In this document: positions 24,869 to 35,645 of the stretch, piece by piece
Layout of the letters: each line of letters begins with the position of its first letter
Numbering within the stretch: position 1 is the stretch's first letter
Source of the DNA: Dactylonectria macrodidyma
Lineage: Eukaryota; Ascomycota; Sordariomycetes; Hypocreales; Nectriaceae
Length of the DNA: 64,000 nt
Assembly: GCA_020744425.1 (NCBI GenBank)
Contig: JAGMUV010000007.1
Coordinates: forward strand, 1,116,001 to 1,180,000
Direction: 5' to 3'
Program-made: the position numbers and the translations under genes
The notes under the pieces: model-generated
Told to the model about the DNA's origin: nothing
Database searches by the model: none
The model's input: only the letters and a program-made list of their open reading frames with translations

Positions 24869-26668
24869 TTAGGATCCCAGCCTCAAGATCCATCCGTCGC
24901 CCAGCCGCTGGTTGCCCTCTCCCACACCACCCCAGATCAAGATGGCGTTCTCCTCGAGGTCGCCCATGACGGCGCTCGAGAGCCAGCCCCTGGGCTCTGG
25001 CATGTCGACGTCGTTGTCATCGTCGTACGGCGCCAAGTCGACCTTGGTCCACTTGCCTTCGCCGGTCTTGCGGCCAACGGCCTGCCACATGGCGGCGGTT
25101 ACGCTCGCGGCCGTCATGCCTAGCGGCGGCACCTGGAACATCCAGACGTCGTCGGAGAGCTTGCCTGCGACAGCCTGTCCCTCAGGGCTGGGCGCGCGCT
25201 CGCCCATGGTCAGGACCAGATACTCGTAGCCACCGCCCAACGTGATGGCCTCGAGAGACGCTGCGCTGCGGGGCTCGGGCCATACCTGGGAGGGCTCAGC
25301 GGTGATCTCGGTGAGGGTAGATTCGGTGTCGTTCTCGAAGATCGTTTGCCAGCCGCCGCGGGCACGGAGGGCGACCTCGCCCTTGTTGCCCTGGTCGTCA
25401 AAGGTCTCTACCTCAAGATGGAGGAAGTCCAGCTGCCCACCGAGCTCTACCTTGCCGTCGAAACCGCCAAAGCGGAACAAGCGGGTCTTGCTGATGCAGA
25501 TGGCTGTGCCGCCCCTAGCAGGTCCGGGAGCGGTGGGAAGCTCGCTCCAGGTGCGCTCGCGGACGTTGAAAGCCCAGATATCATTAACACGCTCTCCGCT
25601 GGCGATGGTTCCGGCATGGACGAAGAAGGTGCCATAACCGTCCGACTCCTCGTCGACGGCGTCTTCGGCAAACTTGCCGACAATAGGATCCTGTGGGATG
25701 CCGGTCTTGGAAGTGTCGCCCAGGGCCCACTGCTGCCAGGTCTCGGGTTTCTTAGGGCGGGAGATAGCAAAGTCTCTCGGGCGGTCGGTGGCCGTGGCGC
25801 AGTGGTAGCTTCGGGGCGCAGGGTGAGGGATGATAGCACCGCCCTTGACGGCTGGGGCAGGGTCGAGGTAGGTCCAAGTGTGGGAGCGGGTGTCGAAGAC
25901 CCAGACGCGGCCGGCCTCTTCGAGAGGTGTCAGGTCAGGGCCGCCACGGCCACCGAAGAGGAAGATACGGCTTCCAATGACGGCGGTGGCATGTCCGACT
26001 CGGGGTCCGGGGACGTTGCCGAGAGGCTCTGGGCCGGCGGGCCCTTTACCCTTGGGCTCGCTTTGCGTAAGAGGAACATCGTCGAGCTGCTTTTCGGCGT
26101 CTGACTCGTCCTCGGAGTCGTCCTCTTCAGAGTCGTCCTCTTCGTCAGAATCCTCCTCGTCGGAATCCTCCTCAGAATCGTCTTCCTCCTCGGATTCGTC
26201 ATCCCCCTTGGGTTTCTCGGCCTTCTTGGGCTCCTCAGGCTTCTTGGGTTCCTCGACCTTCTTGGGCTCCTCGACTGTCTTGGGTGCTTCGACCTTGGAC
26301 TCGGGTACCTCGGGCACCTCGGGCTCTGCGGGTGGAAGCTCGTCCTGTTTGGCAGCTGCCGCCTTCACCTTGTAGTAGTCGGCACCGGCACTGCTCCAAG
26401 GAAGGGTGATGACATGCATGTCATTGCTAACAGGCTCACGTGGGTTGGATTCGCCGCCAAAGACGTAGGCATTGCCGGAGATGATGTCGAGAGAGTGGGA
26501 GGAGCGTGGGAGAGGCGGGATGGAGACGCGCTCCCAGGTGCCATTGATACCAGGCTCCTTGCGTTGGCCAGAGGCGACGGAGGTGACGGAGTGCATTGTG
26601 GGGAGATTGTCCTGGACATTCTGGAAGAGGTCGGTGGTGCGACGCTTGAGCATTGCGAAGGACTCCAT
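24869..26668 (-). CDS. Kelch-repeat beta-propeller protein with acidic insert
   Basis: A single exon encodes 599 residues. Kelch-type blades are visible: SSHSLDIISGNAYVFGGE (residues 57-73), GPRVGHATAVIGSRIFLFGGRGG (~221-243), then RSYHCA, NDIWAFNVRERTW, GTAICISKTRLFRFGGFDG and DVWMFQVPP, ending near ILIWGGVGEG. This predicts a six- or seven-bladed propeller for protein binding; the partner is unknown. Between blades one and two lies a ~115-residue insert (about 103-216): a Pro/Lys/Glu repeat (VEEPKK-like units), then a nearly pure Asp/Glu/Ser tract at about 156-193. No signal peptide is visible, so the protein is probably cytosolic or nuclear. The insert is in frame with no donor or acceptor pair that would clearly remove it. 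Antisense open frames here are shadows of the biased codons. Confidence 0.85.
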   Translation of the reverse strand: MESFAMLKRRTTDLFQNVQDNLPTMHSVTSVASGQRKEPGINGTWERVSIPPLPRSSHSLDIISGNAYVFGGESNPREPVSNDMHVITLPWSSAGADYYKVKAAAAKQDELPPAEPEVPEVPESKVEAPKTVEEPKKVEEPKKPEEPKKAEKPKGDDESEEEDDSEEDSDEEDSDEEDDSEEDDSEDESDAEKQLDDVPLTQSEPKGKGPAGPEPLGNVPGPRVGHATAVIGSRIFLFGGRGGPDLTPLEEAGRVWVFDTRSHTWTYLDPAPAVKGGAIIPHPAPRSYHCATATDRPRDFAISRPKKPETWQQWALGDTSKTGIPQDPIVGKFAEDAVDEESDGYGTFFVHAGTIASGERVNDIWAFNVRERTWSELPTAPGPARGGTAICISKTRLFRFGGFDGKVELGGQLDFLHLEVETFDDQGNKGEVALRARGGWQTIFENDTESTLTEITAEPSQVWPEPRSAASLEAITLGGGYEYLVLTMGERAPSPEGQAVAGKLSDDVWMFQVPPLGMTAASVTAAMWQAVGRKTGEGKWTKVDLAPYDDDNDVDMPEPRGWLSSAVMGDLEENAILIWGGVGEGNQRLGDGWILRLGS

Positions 26669-28416
26669 GATGGCGGTTGGCGAGAGGACCTCGCAGGGTC
26701 TAGACGCGGATGGCGAGTTGATGAATCTGTAGGTGACGGGATTTGATCGTAGGCGTAGAGTAGGAGGACGAGTAGAAAGGGATCAGAGCATTGAAGGAGA
26801 GGATGAAGAATTGAAGCGGAGGCGAATAAGCACGAGCTGAAAGCCGAAGCTGTCAGCGGGGAACTCGAACAGCAGTGTGCAGTGGTGTAGGACGGACTGG
26901 GGGTGTGAGGGTGTGGAAGGATGACGTATGAAGTGGGATGGCACAGGTGAATCGATGACTGGAAGATGCCCTACCAGCCGCTGGAGCTTGGTTGACAAGA
27001 CCTGGAATTACAGCGGACTTTAGGTCACCGTGAAGGGCACAGAAGTGAAGTAGGCCGTCTGGCAGTCGATGAGCAGCGATATCGCGCGACTTGAGTGCCG
27101 TCAGCAGAAGCGGCGCAACTAGGTTACAAGTAAGCAAGGATGAGGAAGCGGCGGGACGAGGCCGTATTGGGCCTTTGAGAGGCTTTGGTTAGGCCCTTGG
27201 AAGGTTAGGATGGAGGGGCATTGGCTCACGGATGGGCAACCCGGCCGGTTGCGACTAGCATTTGACACATACGAAGCTGACGGTTTGCACCCTACGGGTA
27301 CGAGGTCACGCAGAAGACGGGAGGTAGAGGAGCTAGAAGAGACCTTACTATTTTCGGTGAAGGGCTGATGGAAACCAGAGCTGTCTAGTTTCTCGAAACG
27401 GCCCTCGGCCAAATGCACAATGTCTCAGGATGCAGATCGATCAGAGACGAGTTCAAAGCAGCTCATCAGCCTGAGAAGAAGTGAGGAGGGGGGAAGAAGC
27501 CGTTCCCCCCAGTCACCTTTTAGTGTAGCGGGGGCCAGGTGTCTGAGCTTTTAGTGGCCCTTGCAAGGTTTCCGGCAGTGGGTGGGTTAGTGCCACTGTG
27601 GCCGCCAAAACAACCGCTTGCGCCGCCCCATTACCCCTCAACTCGTAGTGGATGCACGCTGTAGCCGCTGTTTGTGCTAGCGCTGCTGACGGCTGAAGGA
27701 GGACGATGAGGAGCGTTCAGATACCTTACAGGGCTCCGTTCGTATCTATGAAGAACGAACAGCTGGTCTGTCTCATATTCCGGTTGCACAGAGCACCTGT
27801 AGGCTCGTAAATAGCTAGATGTTGTGGCTCATATCAATATCCACGCGGCTGCGTGTTTCCGTATGCGTTGTCAACTCTCTTGCTCGCTGGAAAGGTACCA
27901 CCAGTAAGGGAATGCAACATGCCGCCCTGTCTGTCCGCGCCACTCTGGTTGCGTTTCCTGGCGTCACCCTCGCTCTCGCTCTCGCACGCCTCAATGAACC
28001 TGGGGAGCTTGACACAGGGTCTTGCTATGAATAAACAGCCGTCCCGGCTAGAGGCTCTGTAAAGTGGCGGAGAACACGCGCTGCCGATAGGGCTTAAGTC
28101 TGCCCACTGAGGCTGTCCCGCTGCTGGTTGCATCGCCCACTTCAGCAATGACTAGGCATGATCGCCACAATCCAATCATCTCGAGCTGCGCAAAACCAGC
28201 TGTGTCCAATCAACAACTGCCTCTCATGCCTGCGGTGGACTGGGCGAATGTGAAGCATCATTCCGCGAACACACTGGCCATCAACACACCAAGTTCGAAC
28301 CTGGCGACCCTTGAAGACATTCCCACCCCCGCGCGCTGAGCTCAAGTCATTCTCCTCTGAGAGTTCTCTAAGACAGATATCCGTACCTCGTACCGCAGAC
28401 CCTGTAGCCGGTAGAC
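26669..28416. other. Intergenic region between divergent genes
   Basis: These 1.7 kb separate the kelch gene (-) from the ubiquitin-like-domain gene (+). No open frame has protein character. The sequence AGTTCGAACCTGG near 28291 resembles a tRNA T-arm, but no other tRNA arm surrounds it. Confidence 0.55.
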
Positions 28417-29760
28417 ATGGAACCAGCCGAGAGGGACAGCCGTAATGCTGACTCCGACTCGGTCCCAGACCCTGAGGTGGAGTTGAGCACGCGGCTCGAG
28501 GCTCTCTCGACCGATCCGGAACCGCCGAGTGCGGCCGGCCTGGCAACCGATGAGCCTGAAGTTCAAGGTGAGATTGCAGATGAAGATAAGCACGAGGTAA
28601 GTTGTCATGGCATGAAATGCTCCAAGCTCATGTTGCTGAAGACCCCTGGTAGATGGTGTGGTCAGACCCACAAGACGTGCCATCATCGCCATCCATGACC
28701 CAAGAAGACCCCTTAGATGATCAACCAAAACCCCAAAAACTTGATAAGGGGAAAAAGCCTTTGCGAGCCAACTACGCACCGGCTTTTTGCGAGTCCGAGG
28801 CCGGCTCCTCGCACACAGTCCCGGCGCCGGAGCCGGCCCCCTCCCGGGACACGGACCTGTCGCCGGCCTCGACCGCCGGCTTGATGCACGGCCAGCCGAT
28901 ACCGTGGGAGCTCGACCCCGAGCGGCCCGCGCAGAAGCTGCCGATCCGCTTCAAAGACGCCGTAGGGCGCACGATGCTTATCCCATGGCGGAGGGCCAAG
29001 ACGTGGGACGTAAGGCAACCCTTCCCGCCTCCTCTGGTGATGGCATGCCGTGATCTGTTTCGCTAAAGCTTGTTAAAAAAAATAGGGAATGAAGATGACC
29101 ATCGACTCTCAGTTCATGGGCCCTGACGGTGAAGGGATGGATACGGTGCTGGGAAACTCAGTCGCCAACGGGCGTTACAGCCTCCACGTCTCATTGCCCC
29201 TGACACTAGAACCACCCAAGCGCAGAGGTCAAGGGAAAGGCAATTTCTTCTTCCAAGTCAATGTTTCTACGAAACGCGGCAGCAGCAGTGACAATATCAA
29301 CAAGAATAGCCACATCAACTTCGATAACATCGACAACGACCATGACAGAAGCAACAACAACGACAGGAACAACAACGACGACAGAGGCAACAACAATGAT
29401 AGAAACAATAACAATGATAGAAGCAACAACAACACGCCTCAACCCGACGTTCCATCCACGTTTCCAATGCGGCCCATGGTCCTGCTGCCTGAGTTCTGGG
29501 ACGACCTCATCCAGCCGGGCACGTACGTCACCATGACCATGTGGCCCCGTCTAGGGAGAGGCTTTCACGATATCGGGCCGCCCGGTGGGATTCCGGGGCT
29601 GCCGCCTCACCACGTACTTCCCCCCGGGATGAACCCGGGCCTCATGGCTCCCATGGCGCCGCCGCCGCCGCAGCCGCACTTCATCAGGATCGTGGGCGGG
29701 CCCGGAAAGGTGAGGCCAAAGACCAAAGCGAGCTCGGGGAGGCCGATGAAGAGGCCGTGA
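28417..29760 (+). CDS. Fungal ubiquitin-like-domain protein with Asn-rich insertion
   Basis: Exons 28417-28596, 28653-29009 and 29086-29760 (introns of 56 and 76 nt, all phases fit) encode 403 residues. The N-terminal ~150 residues are acidic and Pro-rich. From about 157 the sequence PIRFKDAVGR...IPWRRAKTWD|GM resembles the fungal ubiquitin-like domain that begins IRFKDAVGRxF and ends in a Leu-Pro-x-x-Trp-Glu block followed by Met-His-Met-Trp. Here the last block reads VLLPEFWDDLIQPGTYVTMTMW (~308-329). It is separated from the middle strand (NGRYSL) by roughly 100 residues with a D-R-N repeat (264-296). The C-terminus is Gly/Pro/Met-rich. The family is widespread in filamentous fungi and of unknown role. 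Domain assignment is from memory of the motif. Confidence 0.75.
29338..29436 (+). repeat. Coding AAC/GAC microsatellite (Asn/Asp/Arg repeat)
   Basis: Imperfect repeats of a 12-18 nt unit built from AAC, GAC/GAT and AGA/AGG codons encode successive DR-x-NNN blocks (about five). Third positions vary (AAC/AAT, GAC/GAT), so the tract is not a fresh uniform expansion. Confidence 0.8.
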
Positions 29761-30554
29761 ATTTAAGCGAGGCGTTTTTGAAGGGTCCGAGGAGACTGGG
29801 GAGACTCTCAGTTGTAAGAGTTAGGTTTATGGTGTTTGATAATGGAATTGCCACAAAAGGTAGCCAATCCTTGTTTACAGCGTGCAGCTTTGTGCAGCGG
29901 CTCTCATGTTCGCTCCGTTATGATCTCTTAGTTACTACGCAGTACTCCCTTCTGCTCATTTCTCATGGGAGCAACGACTATATGAATGATGAGCACAATC
30001 TATCACTCGCAGTTGGTAGCACTTCGGCGGGCTATCGTTGAATCTTCCCGAGATAAAAAGGCTATTATACGCCTTCTCTGGTGTTTGCAGTAGGCCAAAT
30101 GTGTTCGGTCCCCTCGAAACCACACAATATGGTTACGACGGCTAGTCGAGTCGAATGTGTCACATTCATTTTCATACTTCCACCTCTTGAATTTTGAGGT
30201 AAGAGCCCTCGATGTGTAGCCGTTATCATGGGTGGGAGAAAGCAATACTCATGTACTTCGCCGGTTCCACGGTTCCCAATTAAAACGCTTTACTGGCTCC
30301 ATCTTGGCAATTTTGTATGTTACCTGACATCAATTCAATACGTTCAAACCCTTGGAATATGCTACTTATGGACGCCTATATTATACATTGTATTTATCCT
30401 GTATCCATCGTATTCATCCTGTATCCATCGTATTCACATAACAAACGCCAAACACAACTCAAAATAAGCACTTCGCTGCTGCTGGTAATCCACTAGGCTG
30501 TGTTATAAGATTTATCCCCAAGTAGTCAGTTATACCAAGCCGGTGCTATCGCTA
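29761..30554. other. Convergent intergenic region
   Basis: This 794 bp region is AT-rich and lies between the 3' ends of the ubiquitin-like-domain gene and the CorA-like gene. It contains one short tandem duplication (30396-30435). No gene was seen. Confidence 0.55.
30396..30435 (+). repeat. 20-bp tandem duplication
   Basis: Two perfect copies of the 20 nt unit ATCCTGTATCCATCGTATTC stand side by side in AT-rich intergenic DNA. Confidence 0.9.
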
Positions 30555-32011
30555 CTATCGAAGCATGGAAAACCGCTTCTTGGCAAGCAACGCTGTCTCC
30601 GTCTCTTGCTTGTCCTTGTTGTTGGCGTCGTCAGGCGGAGCATTGCCCAGTTGAGCATGAATTTTGCTTTGGTATGCTTGGATCGCTAGCCATACGAAAT
30701 ACAAGACAAATGTGAGAACGGTCATGGGGATCGTAATGGCCCAATATAATTTGAACTGGGGCGTTGTGGGCACGCCGATCGATTTGTCCTTATCATCGAG
30801 TTTGTCCCAGCCAAAGCAATCCGTCGAGAAGAGAGCCGCAACGAAGCTGCCAGGGAGGAAGAACATGGTCACGAAAGCCAGTGTCTTCATTGACGAGGCA
30901 TCGCGGTGGCTTGATATGGCAATGTCGGTATTGTTGATATTGTCATGCTGGCTGATAAGATTGACGAGCTAGAACCATATGTTAGTCTGAATGTGCAAAA
31001 GCTACCACCTGGGTGGTGTTGTCACCTCAATTGGAGTTGACTTACAGCTTCTATTTGAACCTGGACCCGTTTTAACGTGTAGGACTTGTCCAAGACCTGC
31101 ATGTCGAGGCGTTGCTTGAGCACGGAGGTGTGGTTTTTCATGAGGCTGTCACTCTCGGAAACCGCCCCCACTGGCGGTCCCGTGTGCTTTAGAATGAAGT
31201 CCATCAGCTTCTCGAGAGTCATACTCTTCCTCTCAGCACTAGCGAGTTTGGAAGCGTAGCCACTCATCTCCGCTGAGAGCTCGCCCAAGCCAATTCCTAT
31301 AACGGTGGTTCCACGGGTCGTCTTGAAACCCTGATATCCCGTGCGCGACTCGACAGCCTGAATTCGAGCTTTCATGCTTTCCACGGTCTTCTCAATTTCG
31401 GCGCTCAGCATGAAAGTGTACAAAAAGGCTGGGAACATGGCGTGGGACGAGAGGTTCGGTTGCCACATATTGTGAAGCAGTTTCTTAAGGACCTCCTTCT
31501 GCGCAACACCGGCTAGGACAATGCCATACGTCACAGGATGTCGCAATGAGGCCTTGTCCGTGAACCAGGTGTGGGACCAGCTGGAGGCAATCTTTGGGGC
31601 GTAAGAAAAGCTATACGCCTGTTGCTCGAAGCCGGGCGTCACATTTTTGGGGAAGGCATTGATGCCGGTGACACAGCTCAGCAAGTAGCTGTGAGCGAGC
31701 TTCAGACCGAACTTGTCCAAGATAGCTGTCAGAGCGGTCTCTGGTAATCCGACAGTGACAGTCTTATGTTCGAAGTCGAGGCTAGTCCAGACGAGGCGCA
31801 ATACTAGCGACTCTGTACCAACCTTGGTGGGCTGGGACTCGTTGGCGAGCCAGGCAGCGATGTCTGTGACGACAATTCGACGATCAACGGCCCTTACGGC
31901 GCCAGACTTGCCACTGCGCCATAGCTCAGTGATATCAAAGTCGCGGACATCGGGAGAGTGGGAGAAGCGGCGAGGGTTGAAGTCAGCAATCTTCTTGTAT
32001 ATTTCGTCCAT
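30555..32011 (-). CDS. CorA-like membrane protein
   Basis: Exons 32011-31046 and 30968-30555 (77 nt intron) encode 459 residues. The N-terminal two-thirds are soluble and end in a predicted helical stretch (RLDMQVLDKSYTLKRVQVQ). Two membrane segments follow: MKTLAFVTMFFLPGSFVAALFS (~349-370) and YWAITIPMTVLTFVLYFVWLA (~397-417), then a charged tail. This arrangement, a long soluble region and two C-terminal helices with TxxFLPxxFVA, is typical of fungal CorA-like Mg2+ transporter homologues. The canonical Gly-Met-Asn motif at the end of the first helix is absent (the region reads LFSTDCFGWD), so Mg2+ transport is not assured. The start at 32011 (MDEIYKKIADFNPRRFS) is the first ATG. It is transcribed divergently from a membrane glycoprotein gene. 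Confidence 0.8.
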
Positions 32012-33004
32012 GTGGCTGGCGCAAGCGCAATCCTAGGATCGCGCGCTTGCAGGCTACTAAGTGGATGGGATAGGATAGACGAAGTGACGGGGCTGGGATA
32101 GTGCAGGTCAAGGTGAAATTGTAAGGCCAAGGCAGATTTATGAAGAATGGGAATGTTTAGGGAGAAGAGGAGACGACGAGGTGAGGCGGTTGGGTGGCGG
32201 AGCAGGAGGTTGAAGCTGAGGCGAGTAAAATAGTAGGTACGTATTCTCAGCCTTATTCTCCTTGCTAATGCCTCTCAGCAGCTGGTTCGCGAACGACCGG
32301 GGTGGTTGGATCCTAATGCAAGATGCACACACGAATGAGAACCTGTCCAGTGTCATCAGGCAATGCTCAGCCTCTACATGCCTACCGACGACCACCAGAT
32401 CCGAGAAAGGTGGCTAGTTCCCATGACGTGACAAACGAGGGGACGAGAGAAATGGCTCATTAACTTGCGTCGCCATCTCGTGGAGAACAGCCCGAAGACA
32501 TCACAATTCAAGGAAGTCAATCCTGCCACATTAATTTGTAGTTTGATATCCGAACGATTCTGGGCGTTTAATTCAACCATTGACGAATGATGCAGCGAGC
32601 GGCAGGACGGGCTCACCCGCCCCGAACAGAGCCGAAAGCTTGGCCGCCCGATCGTTCCATGTCTGGTTCGTTTTAAGATCCCCCAGGAGAGCCCAAATTA
32701 GTGGAGCCGTCACTGTGAGCTGTCCACTAAAACCGTTCTGTAACCGCCCGTCGTTGGACGCTGCAAGCACACAGACTCAGTTGCTAATTTAGGGCGGTTG
32801 CGCACTCTAAAGCACCCTTCTACTGGAGGCACAGAGTAACAGCATCCATGTTCCATGTTGGTTCCTCAACCAACATTGCGCACGAATGTTAGATATTAAT
32901 AGGCTGCGAAGAGATCCTCGTCCAATGGATGGACTGTATAACTATGGTCATTTTCCCCTCCGTCGGAGCGTAATTAGCTCGACTGTGCATGTCCAGAGTT
33001 CACG
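32012..33004. other. Shared upstream region of a divergent gene pair
   Basis: These 993 bp lie between the CorA-like gene (-) and the membrane glycoprotein gene (+) and must contain both promoters. No protein-like frame was found. Confidence 0.6.
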
Positions 33005-35012
33005 ATGGCCGCCTCCGAGACAGGGAGTACATCTTTGCCGTCTAAGACGAAAAATGCTCGACAGAGCGTTTTGCAATGGCCTCAACGTGTTCGACCGGGC
33101 AGGGTTTTTAGCCCAACCGATATTGTCCTAAACACCATTTCGATTCTTCTCGTCCTTCTCATCGTCATTTACATATTTTTCCTCTTCTCATTCAACGGCC
33201 GGATCACCAAGGACGTACCAGGCATAGCATCGTTTCTTCGCCAATTTTCCAACCTGGTGAGCGCCTCCTGCCTGGAAATCATATTTTTGGCCATTGACAT
33301 TGTGTCTCACGTAGAGCCCAACAGCCGTGCCGATTCTGTTCGCATACATCGTTGGTCGCGCCATCAAAACGTCTGCCCATTGGAGATTACATCACGGAGA
33401 GCGCATCGGCAAGCTTGATCTCCTGTATGGGTCAACCACTGTCATCAGCACAGTTACAACGATTTCCGATTATGGCGAATTTAGTATTCTTGCAGTGGCT
33501 CTAGTCGTGGCGTGGGCGCTCTCGCCGCTGGGAGCCCAGTCGGCGCTTCGAGTATTGTCATTCCGCCCTGGTAAGGAGGTTGCCTTCACAACCATGCCGT
33601 ATTTCAACATGAGTACACCTTTCCCCGACACATTCGAAGGCGGGAGCTTTGGATCATATAGCGCTCCTATCATCAGCTCATTCATATCTTCCATCAGCGC
33701 CCCGAAAAGCACAAAACAGTCGAGCTTGGATTCTTGGGGAAACATCAAAGTCCCAGTACTTGAACTGCTTCCTGGATACAAAGGCTTAACTTCACAAGAC
33801 TGGATCTCTATCAACAGGACTGGTGATGAGGCGGATAGAATCACATACTCGAGCCTAATTGGCATCCCGGTAGCCGGCGTTCCATCTTCGACAAATTCAA
33901 CATTCACCATCGAGACGTTTTACACGAATTTCGACTGCGGCACCCTACGATCGGTACCGAATGTGACCACCAAGTGGAAGGAAATGGAGTCTGACTCGGC
34001 TGACTGCTGGAATAATACCTACTCCATGTGCATGACGACGATGTCTTGGGGATATCTCGCTACCATTCCCTTTCCTCAAGGTGGGACTAATGCCTCAGAG
34101 CCACGCTGCAGCGATCCCAGCCCAAGCATTCGGGAAGTTCTCTACCTAGGCTGGGAGAATGAATCAAATGGCACATACGCAAGCTGTTCTGTCAACACAA
34201 CATATGTTGAGCTACAAGTCGAATGCATTGGGTGGGATTGCGTTTCGACCGCCATTCGGCCCTCCCTTCTCACGACAAACCCGAGCCCGAACCGCACTGT
34301 GTTCGATAACTACTGCGATCGAAAGCAATACACGTTTTCCTACTTTGCAAACCTCCTGAACTATGTTTCTAAGATGCAAACTACCAGGGCATTCGACATG
34401 TCGATGCTGCAGGGATATATGTATAACCCGAGTGAGACGCTCAACTCCACAGCATTGTATAGCCAACCTGGGCTCTTCACTCTTGACACTTCGGTATTCT
34501 CCCTCCGCCTGGGGCAGATTATGAATACTTTTTGGCTGGCAATGGCTGGGTCGAACACCCTGTACCTTGGGCATCCGGCGAACTACGAAGCATTACAAGC
34601 GTCCGTGGCCACGGAAGAACTGGATCTCGTGTACTTTGGGGCATCGAACGCGACCATTTTCAACACGGTGACGAAAATCCATTGCAATTTTGGTTGGCTT
34701 GCTCCGCTCATTCTGACTACGGTCCTCATGTGGACCGCAGCGGTGGTCACGATGGTGGTGGATTTGAAACTCAGGATGCCGAAAATGCTCATGAACATTA
34801 CGACAATGACGAGAGGAAATCCAAACTTTGGTCTGCCACCTGGTGGCGGCGGCCTTCCTGATGAAACAAGAGGGAAGCTGATACGAAATATCAGGGTGCG
34901 ATTTGGGAGCGTGGAGGGGAATGACCCCGATGACTTTGTCGTTGGCACCTGCATTGAGAGTGGAGGCAGTGTGGCAGTGGCAAGCAGGAAACCAGCGAAT
35001 GTTGTAGAATGA
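33005..35012 (+). CDS. Large fungal membrane glycoprotein of unknown function
   Basis: Exons 33005-33256 and 33315-35012 (58 nt intron) encode 649 residues. There is an N-terminal membrane segment (~39-64, IVLNTISILLVLLIVIYIFF). A second hydrophobic region follows (~85-165), with VPILFAYIVGRAIKT and FSILAVALVVAWALSPLGAQ. Then comes a ~370-residue outer domain rich in N-x-S/T sites (NMST, NRTG, NSTF, NVTT, NNTY, NASE, NESN, NTTY and more) and paired Cys. A last helix (~543-567, APLILTTVLMWTAAVVTMVV) leads to a short cytoplasmic tail. This topology is common in an uncharacterised family of filamentous ascomycetes. I know no function. A receptor-like or wall-sensing role is only a guess. Confidence 0.78.
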
Positions 35013-35645
35013 ACCGTGATTCCTAGTTAGGTATGATGAATTATGAGACCCGATTCCTACGCTCTTCTAAAGGCGACATCAAGTCTCGCCATCTGTGTTA
35101 TAAGATTAGTTTGCGAATCACCGCTACTACGTACCTACACCACCTGCACTTATAGGATTACAGCAGAACGATATTACAGGGCCCCTCGCCCCTCTAAAAT
35201 TCCATACAAACTAGCTCCCCCTCATGACGCAATAAGCCCTTCGGCACAACCAGTAATTGGCCCTCCACCACCTGTCTACGGGCACGCGCTTCGTAGGTGG
35301 CGGACCTCTTCCTCCGATAACCGACTCGCGAGCCGCCTTCTCGTGGACATTGTTTGCCTCTTTGTTTCTTCGCATCTTTTCAACCTGCAAACCTAGCCCA
35401 GTCTGAATTCCGTTTGCGGGCTGGGCTGTTAGTGCGCCGATTTAGGTGCTGACACAGACCCATCCTCGAGGTTTTATTGATTTCATTGCACCTTACTTAC
35501 CTACGCTCCAACGTCTCGAGATTCTGGAAGGGACGCGAGCTGTTGCTTCGCGAACCACATCCTCTATCCCAAACCTGCCCAACCCGACCTCGATAAAAAA
35601 ACGATACCATCTACGCATACGATCGTTCGAGTATATTCAAACGCC
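35013..35645. other. Intergenic region
   Basis: These 633 bp lie between two genes on the plus strand. They hold the 3' end of the glycoprotein gene and the promoter of CCZ1. No other feature was recognised. Confidence 0.55.

Noticed and set aside
25346..26104. 252-codon frame on the plus strand opposite the kelch gene
   Set aside because: It lies wholly antisense to a well-supported kelch protein and results from its GC-biased and acidic codons; no family character.
28285..28300. T-arm-like GTTCGAAC sequence
   Set aside because: No acceptor stem, D-arm or anticodon arm can be drawn around it; no tRNA gene was recognised anywhere in the window.
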